NCBI GenBank assembly: GCA_027488155.1
Contig: JAIYCE010000084.1
Span: 1-64,000, forward strand
Direction: 5' to 3'
DNA length: 64,000 nt
From: Hyphomicrobiales bacterium
GTDB taxonomy: Bacteria > Pseudomonadota > Alphaproteobacteria > Rhizobiales > Beijerinckiaceae
Numbering within the stretch: the first letter of the stretch is position 1; each line of letters begins with the position of its first letter. Positions 38,773 through 46,350 of this stretch are shown here, in pieces. The position numbers and the translations under genes are program-made. A model generated the notes under the pieces. The model saw only the letters and a list, made by a program, of their open reading frames with translations. It made no database searches and had not been told where the DNA came from.

Positions 38773-39088
38773 TACTGAAACGCCAGCATCACAGGTCCGA
38801 ATTTCAACAGCGACAAAGCCAATGCCTGGGCAAAACCCAGCGGCAAGATCACAGGCGAGCATCATAGATTTCAAGGTTTTTAGGTCACTAGAGCACAGCG
38901 CCTGTTCTGCACCGCTGATCGCAACACTGGCTTGCGCCATAGGCTGGCCCGATACGCCAACCCATTTCCACTCAGCATGGCGATAGAATTTTTGCGATGG
39001 CCGTACGATCACAGTCACGAGAAGAATCAATTCTCGACAGTCCGACGATCCTGTTTTTTTGAAAACTCTTGATGGCTCATTGGCGTGC

Positions 39089-39246
39089 TCACATGCGGCC
39101 CGTGAGCAGCAGTACAATAACGATGATCAAAACAATAGTCAGAAGACCCGATGGTCCAAACCCCAGCCGCGGCTATAAGGCCAAGTCGGAACTGCCCCAA
39201 CCAAAAGCAGAATTAGAATGATTAATGCGATGGTACCGATCGTCAT
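39089..39246 (-). pseudogene. DUF3309-like small membrane protein with apparent single-base frameshift
   Basis: MTIGTIALIILILLLVGAVPTWPYSRGWG then, in a shifted frame, GPSGLLTIVLIIVIVLLLTGRM*. Confidence 0.7.
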
Positions 39247-39262
39247 AGCTGGTATCCTGACA

Positions 39263-39478
39263 TTAAAGGTTTAAGCCCTGATCGCGGATGAAACGCTCAA
39301 TTTCGGCCGCAGGCTGCATGCGCGTATAGCCATAGCGATGCCGTAAACACTCAATCAGAAACTCACGATTATTCTCAATTCGCTCAAGATCATCGTCTGA
39401 AATGTCGTCCCACTCCATTCGAATTGCACCGCGCATTGCACCCCAGCGAGAACATGTTTCTTCGCTTTGCATCGCCAT
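39263..39478 (-). CDS. CsbD-like general stress protein
   Basis: SRWGAMRGAIRMEWDDISDDDLERIENNREFLIECLRHRYGYTRMQPAAEIERFI. Confidence 0.7.
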   Translation of the reverse strand: MAMQSEETCSRWGAMRGAIRMEWDDISDDDLERIENNREFLIECLRHRYGYTRMQPAAEIERFIRDQGLNL

Positions 39479-39507
39479 GACCTCCCTCGTTCAAACGATA
39501 TAGAGTA

Positions 39508-39533
39508 AACGCGCGCCGCTAAGTACAGGTTCC
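39508..39533 (-). promoter_or_regulatory. EcfG-type promoter of the csbD-like gene
   Basis: Minus: GGAAC-N17-CGTT, ~30 nt upstream of the start. Confidence 0.85.
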
Positions 39534-39541
39534 TCTAAACG

Positions 39542-39575
39542 AAAAGACCCGCAACGACCTTAATCGTTGCGGGTC
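39542..39575 (-). terminator. Intrinsic terminator of the candidate sRNA
   Basis: Perfect 12-bp stem GACCCGCAACGA/TCGTTGCGGGTC, 6-nt loop, then TTTT on the minus strand; no T-tract on plus. Confidence 0.88.
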
Positions 39576-39632
39576 CATGGACGGTTAGAGGCGTGGGAGG
39601 GGGCTCAAACATCCACAACCGCGCATTGCAAT
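39542..39632 (-). ncRNA. Candidate EcfG-dependent small RNA (~90 nt), GsrN-like
   Basis: EcfG promoter at 39638-39663 (minus); no ORF; C-rich segment GAGCCCCCTCCCACGCC; ends in GACCCGCAACGA-TTAAGG-TCGTTGCGGGTC-TTTT. Confidence 0.75.
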
Positions 39633-39637
39633 GTTTC

Positions 39638-39663
39638 AACGTGCAAAAAGCCCGGGAAGTTCC
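39638..39663 (-). promoter_or_regulatory. EcfG-type promoter of the candidate sRNA
   Basis: Minus: GGAAC-TTCCCGGGCTTTTTGCA-CGTT (N17). Confidence 0.87.
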
Positions 39664-39695
39664 TGTCAACAAAAATGTGTATTCCTCACATTTGA

Positions 39696-39720
39696 GGAAC
39701 TGCTGTCAGAGCATCGCGTT
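39696..39720 (+). promoter_or_regulatory. EcfG-type promoter of the PRC-barrel gene
   Basis: GGAAC-TGCTGTCAGAGCATCG-CGTT (N16). Confidence 0.85.
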
Positions 39721-39756
39721 CACGACAAGGACCACCAAAAGATCAGGGAGATAGTC

Positions 39757-40182
39757 ATGGCTAATTCCTACAATGCATCCGGTAGCGGTTCGGGTATCGA
39801 GCGCGCTGTCAATCTGGAAAATCGTGAAACCGAGCGATTGATAGGCAGCGACAAGGTCGAAGGGACCAATGTTGTGCGGCCAAATGGCGAAACGATCGGC
39901 GAGATTGAACGCGTCATGATCGACAAGCGCTCAGGCCAAGTCGCTTACGCTGTCATGAGTTTTGGCGGATTTCTCGGTATAGGTGAAGACTATTTTCCCT
40001 TGCCTTGGAGCATGTTGACCTACGATGAGAATCTCGATGGCTACGTTGTCGATCTCACCGAAGCGCAATTAAGCGGAGCACCCAAAATTCATGAAACGGA
40101 CAATGACAAAAAATGGGCAGACCGAAAATGGGGGCGTAGCGTGCATGATTATTATGGAGCTCAACCTTATTGGGGAATGTAA
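39757..40182 (+). CDS. PRC-barrel domain protein
   Basis: RLIGSDKVEGTNVVRPNGETIGEIERVMIDKRSGQVAYAVMSFGGFLGIGEDYFPLPWSMLTYDENLDGYVVDLT. Confidence 0.93.
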   Translation: MANSYNASGSGSGIERAVNLENRETERLIGSDKVEGTNVVRPNGETIGEIERVMIDKRSGQVAYAVMSFGGFLGIGEDYFPLPWSMLTYDENLDGYVVDLTEAQLSGAPKIHETDNDKKWADRKWGRSVHDYYGAQPYWGM

Positions 40183-40250
40183 AGCAATAAGCTCAAATAA
40201 TGTCGACAGACCCTTAAGCACAGGTGTCTTTTTTTAATGCACGATGCGAT

Positions 40251-40288
40251 AAAATGATCCGCCAAATGAATTGGCGGATCATTCGTTT
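40251..40288. terminator. Bidirectional intrinsic terminator between the PRC-barrel and KGG genes
   Basis: AATGATCCGCCAA-ATGAA-TTGGCGGATCATT with T-tracts on both strands. Confidence 0.8.
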
Positions 40289-40301
40289 TGTCCGAATCTC
40301 T

Positions 40302-40589
40302 TTATTGGCTCGGCTGCCCCTCATCACGCCGCGTCCGGCTGCCATGCGAAGCCTCGCCCCCTTTACGTCCAGCTGCAGCTGCCAGTTCATGGTTGCGCGA
40401 GAAGCTGCGATCCTGTGGAGCCACGCTCTGCCCACCCTTTCGTCCAGCGGCCGCAGCCAATTCATGATTGCGCGAAAAACTGCGCTTATGATGCGGTACG
40501 CTTTCACCGCCCTTGCGAGCAATTGCGCGCTGCTTTTCCGGATCCATCGCAGCAAAGCCACGATTCGACTTTTTCGGCTGGTCCACCAT
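40302..40589 (-). CDS. KGG-motif stress protein (YciG-like)
   Basis: MVDQPKKSNRGFAAMDPEKQRAIARKGGESV...SFSRNHELAAAAGRKGGQSV...SFSRNHELAAAAGRKGG; internal duplication. Confidence 0.85.
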   Translation of the reverse strand: MVDQPKKSNRGFAAMDPEKQRAIARKGGESVPHHKRSFSRNHELAAAAGRKGGQSVAPQDRSFSRNHELAAAAGRKGGEASHGSRTRRDEGQPSQ

Positions 40590-40621
40590 GATTGCCTCCC
40601 TGTGAAACGCCACATCTCAAC

Positions 40622-40646
40622 AACGTCAGCGACACCATGCAGTTCC
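40622..40646 (-). promoter_or_regulatory. EcfG-type promoter of the KGG gene
   Basis: Minus: GGAAC-TGCATGGTGTCGCTGA-CGTT (N16). Confidence 0.87.
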
Positions 40647-41107
40647 TTTATTTTGTGCGCTCTGGCGAGCACTTGGCCCGTTTCTGGCTTCACCGCACAG
40701 GCGATAAGAGTGACTGAAGCCGCGTTGGGCTTCATATCGTCTTGTACTGAGGAAATGAGAAAATCAGGACACCGCGTACAGTCAGATGAATTATCTTCGC
40801 GCTCACCTGGCGCAGGTTGGCGTCAGCGGAAATAGGATTACGGACGAACTAGAGCTCAGCTGTCAGTATGGTGGGGCAATCTTATGTCGAAGCTGATGGC
40901 GATCGTCTGTTTAACTAGCCTCGCCACGCATGGGCTACGATTTTGAATTGTGCTTTCTGTTGGTATGTTTCTCCGCACCGTAATTGCCGTTGCAGAATGA
41001 TCGCTTCATTGCCATCTGCGACACGATTGATCTAGCCGTATAGCGCATGATCCAGATCTTCAGCGTGTAGGACGTGGAGCGGCATTGCGTGCAGCGTGTT
41101 CGTTAAA

Positions 41108-41133
41108 GGAACTTGCCTGCGGGTACATGCGTT
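41108..41133 (+). promoter_or_regulatory. EcfG-type promoter of the GSR-linked histidine kinase
   Basis: GGAAC-TTGCCTGCGGGTACATG-CGTT (N17), ~34 nt before ATG 41167. Confidence 0.85.
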
Positions 41134-41166
41134 AATTGCCCACTGAGTCTGGCCGAAGGGGCCGAA

Positions 41167-42210
41167 ATGCTTATTTCCGTAAATAGTGCAAAACGCGCCT
41201 TGGAAGAAACGCAACGGCGTGTTGATGATCCTTTAAAGTGGGCTGCGGCCTTCACGGAGCATCTTCCGATCCCTATTTTCGAGCTCAGTACAGCTGGCCA
41301 ACTTATCTATGCGAACGCTGAATGGCGCGCATTTTCTGGCTGTGCGCCAGATGCGCTCAGCGTCATACTTCATCCTGATGATCATTTGGCTTATTGCGAA
41401 GCACTTTCAAACACTTTAACGCAGGGCGCTGCATTTCGTTTGACTATTCGGAAAATGCGGCATGACGGCGTATGGCGAAAAATTCGAGACGATGTACGGC
41501 CTCTTGTACACGATGGAAGGATTGCGGGCTTTGCTGGCTGTTCGACCGATGTCACCGAAGAGATAGAAACGCGCGAAACGGCATTCAAGCTAGGCGCAGA
41601 AATCCAATCCGCCTTTCGTCAACGCGATGTACTGACAACTGAAGTGCATCATCGTGTGAAGAACAATCTACAAGCAATACTCAGCATGATCGGCTTACAT
41701 GCCCGACGCATCACGTCGGAAGAAGCGGGACACGATCTCGGCATCGTGGTGCGGCGTATCCATGCCATGGCCACAATCCAGCAGGAATTGCATGATGATA
41801 CAGATGTTTCCCGGATCGATCTTCTGATGTATGTGCGGCGTGTAGTGGAGGCGCTTTCAAGGCTTCACGATCGTGCTGATGTACGTGTTCAAGTGAACGG
41901 CGATTGGGCCGATGTAAGCATCAGCACGGCAGCTGCGGTCGGAGCCATTCTTGCCGAGCTGATTGCGAATTGCTTCGACCATGGCGTGCGTGATGGCGAA
42001 GGGGAAGTTGTCGTTTCCATGCGGCGTGAAGGTGGGCGCGCTGTGCTCGACTTGGTCGATAGCGGGCCGGGTTATACACCCGCGATTGCGCGCAAAGATG
42101 GAATCGGATTGTTCGTCGTCGAACGGATTGCGCGCCATAGCCGCATCGGCTTGCTGCGCGGAGAAGGCCCTGGAATGCCGTGGCGGCTAACGGCTCCACT
42201 TCAGGAATAG
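41167..42210 (+). CDS. PAS-domain HisKA_2/HWE-type sensor histidine kinase (PhyK-like candidate)
   Basis: PIFELSTAGQLIYANAEWRAFSGC PAS; EVHHRVKNNLQAILSMIGLHARR; ATPase domain LIANCFDHG...DSGPGYTP...GIGLFVVERI. Confidence 0.88.
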   Translation: MLISVNSAKRALEETQRRVDDPLKWAAAFTEHLPIPIFELSTAGQLIYANAEWRAFSGCAPDALSVILHPDDHLAYCEALSNTLTQGAAFRLTIRKMRHDGVWRKIRDDVRPLVHDGRIAGFAGCSTDVTEEIETRETAFKLGAEIQSAFRQRDVLTTEVHHRVKNNLQAILSMIGLHARRITSEEAGHDLGIVVRRIHAMATIQQELHDDTDVSRIDLLMYVRRVVEALSRLHDRADVRVQVNGDWADVSISTAAAVGAILAELIANCFDHGVRDGEGEVVVSMRREGGRAVLDLVDSGPGYTPAIARKDGIGLFVVERIARHSRIGLLRGEGPGMPWRLTAPLQE

Positions 42211-42377
42211 GCTTCAGTTAAAGCAATCTGAGCGTGTGCAGCAAGGATGATCACCCCGATCATGAAAGCGAGTGCGGGCGACCCAATCCTAATGTGGTGC
42301 TGGCCCTCGCATCAGCCCCTGTCTGTCCGGTCAGGATTCGTGTCGCTATGGCGCACAGCTAGGCCGTTTAAAACAAA

Positions 42378-42401
42378 AAAGGCCGCCCGAAGGCGGCCTT
42401 T
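42378..42401 (-). terminator. Intrinsic terminator after bioY
   Basis: AAAGGCCGCC-CGAA-GGCGGCCTTT with T-run on the minus strand. Confidence 0.85.
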
Positions 42402-42425
42402 CGAAATACGAGAGGGCGAAATCAT

Positions 42426-43007
42426 TCAGCCTTTGCGGGCCGAAAGCCAGAGCACCGGCATCATGGCTGCGCCGAGCGCAATCTTCAGCACCGTCGCCAT
42501 CGCGAACGGAGCCACACCGGCCTTGAACGCTGCCAATGCACCGATCAGACTCGCCAGATAAGCATAGCCGAATGCGAAGATTACGACATGGCCGAGCGAC
42601 ATGACGGCGAGCGAGCCGAGAATGGAACGGCCGAAGCCCTTGTCGCCGCACCAACCCGCAAAGGCTGCCGCAGCCAAAAAGCCCACCAGATAACCGCCCG
42701 TTGGACCCATCATGTAGGCGAGGCCAATGCCGCGCTCAGGTGTGTCGGCGAAGACCGGGAAGCCGAGCGCGCCTTGCATCAGATAAAGACCCACTGTGGC
42801 CGCGCCCAAGCGCAAGCCGCCAGCCATGGCAATCATCAGGACGACCATCGTCTGCATGGTCATCGGCACAGGATAGAAAGGCACTTTCACCTTGGCCGAC
42901 AGCGTCAACAGCGCTGCACCGGCAAAAGCGAAAACGAGACCGCGCAAGATTTCGTCGCGACGCGACTGGACCGGCCAAACCGTAGCCATCAACGATGCAG
43001 ACTGCAT
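42426..43007 (-). CDS. bioY: Biotin transporter BioY
   Basis: LSAKVKVPFYPVPMTMQTMVVLMIAMAGGLRLGAATVGLYLMQGALGFPVFA...GPTGGYLVGFLAAA. Confidence 0.93.
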   Translation of the reverse strand: MQSASLMATVWPVQSRRDEILRGLVFAFAGAALLTLSAKVKVPFYPVPMTMQTMVVLMIAMAGGLRLGAATVGLYLMQGALGFPVFADTPERGIGLAYMMGPTGGYLVGFLAAAAFAGWCGDKGFGRSILGSLAVMSLGHVVIFAFGYAYLASLIGALAAFKAGVAPFAMATVLKIALGAAMMPVLWLSARKG

Positions 43008-43126
43008 GAGACTTCTCTTCCTGAACGTGCCGGCAAGACCGGCCGGGCATGTGCCCCTTCCCTCACCATCCTGCGATGTATAGGGTCTCGCCGCGTTCGC
43101 CACAAGCCAGCCGAAAGCCTCAGACC

Positions 43127-44038
43127 ATGGCCGAAGAGATTCCTTTCAACAGGTCTGCGCCTGCGCCTGCTGGCGTGCTGGAAGAGGTTTCGCCGCTCCT
43201 GCGGCGGATCGTGGCACCCAATCCCGGTCCGATGACCTTTACGGGCACCTGCACCTATGTGGTGGGGCGTGGTGCGGTCACGGTGGTCGATCCCGGGCCG
43301 GACGATGCGGCGCATCTCGAAGCGCTGCTCGCCGCATTGCAGGGCGAGACCATCGAGACGATCCTCGTGACACATACCCATCGGGATCATTCGCCCCTCG
43401 CCGCCCGCCTCAAAGCCCTGACGGGGGCTCCTGTCATCGGGGTAGCACCGCATCGCACCGCGCGCGATCTTGTCGAGGGCGAGTATGTGCGCCTCGATGC
43501 AGGGGCCGATTACGATTATTCGCCCGACAGGGTCCTCGCCGATGGCACGGTTCATCAAGGCCGGGGCTATACGCTCGAAGCCGTCGAGACGCCCGGCCAT
43601 ACCGCCAATCACCTCGCCTTCGCCTTGAAAGAGGAAAACGCGTTGCTTTCGGGCGATCATGTGATGGCGTGGTCGACGACAACTGTCGCCCCGCCCGATG
43701 GCGCCATGGGCGATTACATGGCCTCGATCCAGAAATTGCTGGGCCGCGACGAGCGTGTGTTCTGGCCGGGCCATGGCGGGCCAGTCACCGAGCCGCAGCG
43801 TTTCATGCGGGCGCTCCAATCCCATCGCCGTCAGCGTGAAGCCTCGATCCTCGACCGGTTGGGGGCAAGCGAGGCGACCATCCCCGAGGTCGTCGCCGAT
43901 GTCTATCAGGGGCTCAACCCGGCGCTCGTGAAAGCCGCCGCGATGAATGTCTTCGCCCATCTCGAGGATTTGGTGGCGCGCGGGCTTGCCGCGACCGATG
44001 GACCGCCGCGGCTCGATAGTCGTTTCAAGCGGAGCTGA
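43127..44038 (+). CDS. MBL-fold metallohydrolase
   Basis: FTGTCTYVVGRGAVTVVDPGPDD...ILVTHTHRDHSPLA...VETPGHTANHLAF...LSGDHVM. Confidence 0.92.
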   Translation: MAEEIPFNRSAPAPAGVLEEVSPLLRRIVAPNPGPMTFTGTCTYVVGRGAVTVVDPGPDDAAHLEALLAALQGETIETILVTHTHRDHSPLAARLKALTGAPVIGVAPHRTARDLVEGEYVRLDAGADYDYSPDRVLADGTVHQGRGYTLEAVETPGHTANHLAFALKEENALLSGDHVMAWSTTTVAPPDGAMGDYMASIQKLLGRDERVFWPGHGGPVTEPQRFMRALQSHRRQREASILDRLGASEATIPEVVADVYQGLNPALVKAAAMNVFAHLEDLVARGLAATDGPPRLDSRFKRS

Positions 44039-44102
44039 CCTGATTTGAAGGCTGAGCCTCCGCTCGCCTAAACTGCGTCTCCGTTTTGTGTCAGGTAATC
44101 GC

Positions 44103-44564
44103 ATGTCTTTAGGCCAGCCCGACGATCCCAGCGCCGATGCCATGCGCGCTTGGTTGCGCTTTCTCCGCCTCAACCAGCGCATTGCGCGCGTGGCGGCACG
44201 CGTCATGCGCGATACGGGCTTGTCGGTGCCGCAGTTCGATTTGCTCTCGACATTGTCGGAGCGTGAAGGCGCAACACAGCAAGACATCGCCGAGCGGCTC
44301 TATGTGACCAAAGGCAATATTTCCGGCCTCATCGACCGCATGGCCGAGGCCGGGCTCGTGGAACGCCGCGCCTTGCCGCATGATCGGCGTTCACACGCAC
44401 TCTTCATCACCGAGATGGGCCGTGCTGCCTTGGCCCGCGGCGATGCCATTCAACGCAAGATGATTGCGCGCACGCTTGGCGAACTACCCGAGCCGGAAAT
44501 CCGCGCGCTCTACGAAACGCTCGGCCGCTGGCGCGACAAGGTTCGCGACCTGCCGCAGGGGTGA
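44103..44564 (+). CDS. MarR family transcriptional regulator
   Basis: VPQFDLLSTLSEREGATQQDIAERLYVTKGNISGLIDRMAEAGLVERRALPHDRRSHALFITEMGRA. Confidence 0.92.
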   Translation: MSLGQPDDPSADAMRAWLRFLRLNQRIARVAARVMRDTGLSVPQFDLLSTLSEREGATQQDIAERLYVTKGNISGLIDRMAEAGLVERRALPHDRRSHALFITEMGRAALARGDAIQRKMIARTLGELPEPEIRALYETLGRWRDKVRDLPQG

Positions 44565-44570
44565 GCGCGT

Positions 44571-45509
44571 CTAATCATCATCAATGAATGTGATGTTATC
44601 AAACGCATCCGGATATACATCCAGAATCAATTCTGCGTTGATCTCGGCAACGAAATCCTGCGTCGAAGGGCCATAGACCGGTGGGTTGGTGCCATCGTCA
44701 TTCTCAACAAAAACCCAGATCTCGGCACGGCTACCTTCGTCTGCGAGGCGTGTGACAAAATCTGAACGCGGAAATCCAAGCAGGAATCGCAAGGCGCTCA
44801 CATGCGCATCAATGGATAACATGTCGGGGCCACGGCATTCGAAATGGACCCTTCCAGTTTTACTCGGCAAGAAAGAAGGGCGGCCCGAAGGGGTGATATG
44901 ATACTCGCCTTTGTACGCAAACGATACTGGCGCTAAACCGAAATACATTGCCCACGCCTCTGCGTCGACATGATCGCCGCGGATGGTCAGCGATGCGCGG
45001 GTGCGCCGATAATCGTGCGGGGGCTGAGAGGCGACTTCACCAAGCGCCAAAGACTCTTCGTCGATAATTTGCAGATCAAGACTCGCGCCCGTTTCCGCGA
45101 GAAACCTTTCAGTTATTGCACCATAGACAGGCAGATTTTTACATCTCCTGTTATTGACATCAATCTTCAGATGTGCGGACATTTTTTCTGCAATGATCCG
45201 CGTCTTGAAGTCATGGCGCGGAAACCGAAGCATGGTACACAATCGAGCGACCTGTTCATCAATCGTTACTAAACGCGGATCGGCTGCGATATAAGCGACG
45301 AAATTTTCGTGCGCCGTTCTAGGACCCAAGAAATGCCGATCACCCACAACAGGCTCGTCGCGGAATGCCCATTCATCAGGCGAGCGTTCGAAGTATAACG
45401 CCCACGCGTCAGGAAAAACCCTGTCACCGAAGATGATCAAACTTGCTTTGGTGCGCGCATTCTTGAGGTATGACATGTTGTTGTGCTGCGTTTTGAGAGA
45501 AACGCTCAC
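44571..45509 (-). CDS. Protein with two DUF4279-like domains
   Basis: Two homologous halves: RTKASLIIFGDRVFPDAWALYFERSPDEWAFRDEP... and RTRASLTIRGDHVDAEAWAMYFGLAPVSFAYKGEY... Confidence 0.7.
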   Translation of the reverse strand: MSVSLKTQHNNMSYLKNARTKASLIIFGDRVFPDAWALYFERSPDEWAFRDEPVVGDRHFLGPRTAHENFVAYIAADPRLVTIDEQVARLCTMLRFPRHDFKTRIIAEKMSAHLKIDVNNRRCKNLPVYGAITERFLAETGASLDLQIIDEESLALGEVASQPPHDYRRTRASLTIRGDHVDAEAWAMYFGLAPVSFAYKGEYHITPSGRPSFLPSKTGRVHFECRGPDMLSIDAHVSALRFLLGFPRSDFVTRLADEGSRAEIWVFVENDDGTNPPVYGPSTQDFVAEINAELILDVYPDAFDNITFIDDD

Positions 45510-45548
45510 GCAACGAAAATCACCATTATGGATCGTGTCTTCTGTTAA

Positions 45549-45636
45549 TTTTCAGCTCGTCATCGCGAGAAGCGAAGCGACGAAGCAATCCATCTTGATG
45601 CAGAGCACCCTCCTCGCATTGACGAGGATCATTCTG
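45549..45636. repeat. Dispersed intergenic repeat (REP-like)
   Basis: ctcgtcatcgcgagaagcgaagcgacgaagcaatcc...ctcgcattgacgaggatcattctg; related copy at 51478-51538. Confidence 0.6.
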
Positions 45637-45651
45637 CCAAATGTTAATTCG

Positions 45652-46350
45652 TCACAACCCTCTTACCAAATCCGGCAAGTCCAAAATTGACTCGATGACA
45701 TAATCGGCGTGCGGTGCGAGCGCTTCGCGCGAGGCGGGGCCGCTCAAAACTGCAATTGCCACCGCGCCTGCGGCGCGCGCGGCGTGCAAATCATGTGTGG
45801 AATCGCCAATCAGCGCGACTTCACTTTCCTGCAATCCGCAATGGCGCGCGAAGGCATGCACCATGCCGGGATCGGGCTTGCCGCCATGGCCGGAATCATA
45901 GCCGGCGATGAAATCGAGAATGGGCATCAGGCCCAGCGCATTGGCCTGTTCAAGCGCGCCATATTCGGAATCGTTTGTGGCGATGCCGATTTTGTAGCCG
46001 CGCTCCTTCAAGCCTGTGAGAATACCGAGCGGATCGCCAATCGGCGCGAGGCTTTGGCGCGCCGCATCCTTGAACAGCCGATCCATCAGAATGCGGAATT
46101 CGGCGAGATCGGGATGGCCGGCAATCTCCTGCCAGATCGCGCCATATTCCGCTGAAGAGCCCGCGACGATGTGGGAATGCGGTTTGAAGCGCATCGTCTC
46201 CAAACAATAATCGCTCGCCGCCACAAGCTGGTCGAACACGTGCTGCCGCCCATCCGCAAGCGCGGTGATGACAGCGTGACCGGCGGGACCCCATGTCAGA
46301 TCGAAATCGATCAGGGTCCCGTCCTTGTCGAACAACAAGCCCTTCAGCAT
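45652..46350 (-). CDS. HAD family hydrolase (phosphoglycolate phosphatase-like)
   Basis: LKGLLFDKDGTLIDFDLTW...GIATNDSEYGALEQANALGL...GGKPDPGMV...ALIGDSTHDLHAARAAGAVAI. Confidence 0.9.
   Translation of the reverse strand: MLKGLLFDKDGTLIDFDLTWGPAGHAVITALADGRQHVFDQLVAASDYCLETMRFKPHSHIVAGSSAEYGAIWQEIAGHPDLAEFRILMDRLFKDAARQSLAPIGDPLGILTGLKERGYKIGIATNDSEYGALEQANALGLMPILDFIAGYDSGHGGKPDPGMVHAFARHCGLQESEVALIGDSTHDLHAARAAGAVAIAVLSGPASREALAPHADYVIESILDLPDLVRGL

Noticed and set aside
38746-39117. 123-aa minus ORF convergent with phyR
   Set aside because: No family, overlaps the phyR end and the DUF3309 tail; possible but not supportable as a gene.
40361-40487. Repeated ~50-bp units, considered as a possible CRISPR/repeat array
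   Set aside because: Explained by the duplicated SFSRNHELAAAAGRKGG coding motif of the KGG protein; no spacers.
40214-40735. 173-aa minus ORF overlapping the KGG gene
   Set aside because: Different frame from the KGG protein, whose family motif, promoter and terminator fit; low-complexity shadow.
42605-43126. BioR/BirA operator or biotin riboswitch-like element upstream of bioY
   Set aside because: No convincing TTATMKATAA-type palindrome seen in the upstream region.
42989-44287. 432-aa minus-strand ORF
   Set aside because: Antisense to the MBL hydrolase (HTHRDH motif) and the MarR start; arginine-rich shadow ORF in high-GC DNA.
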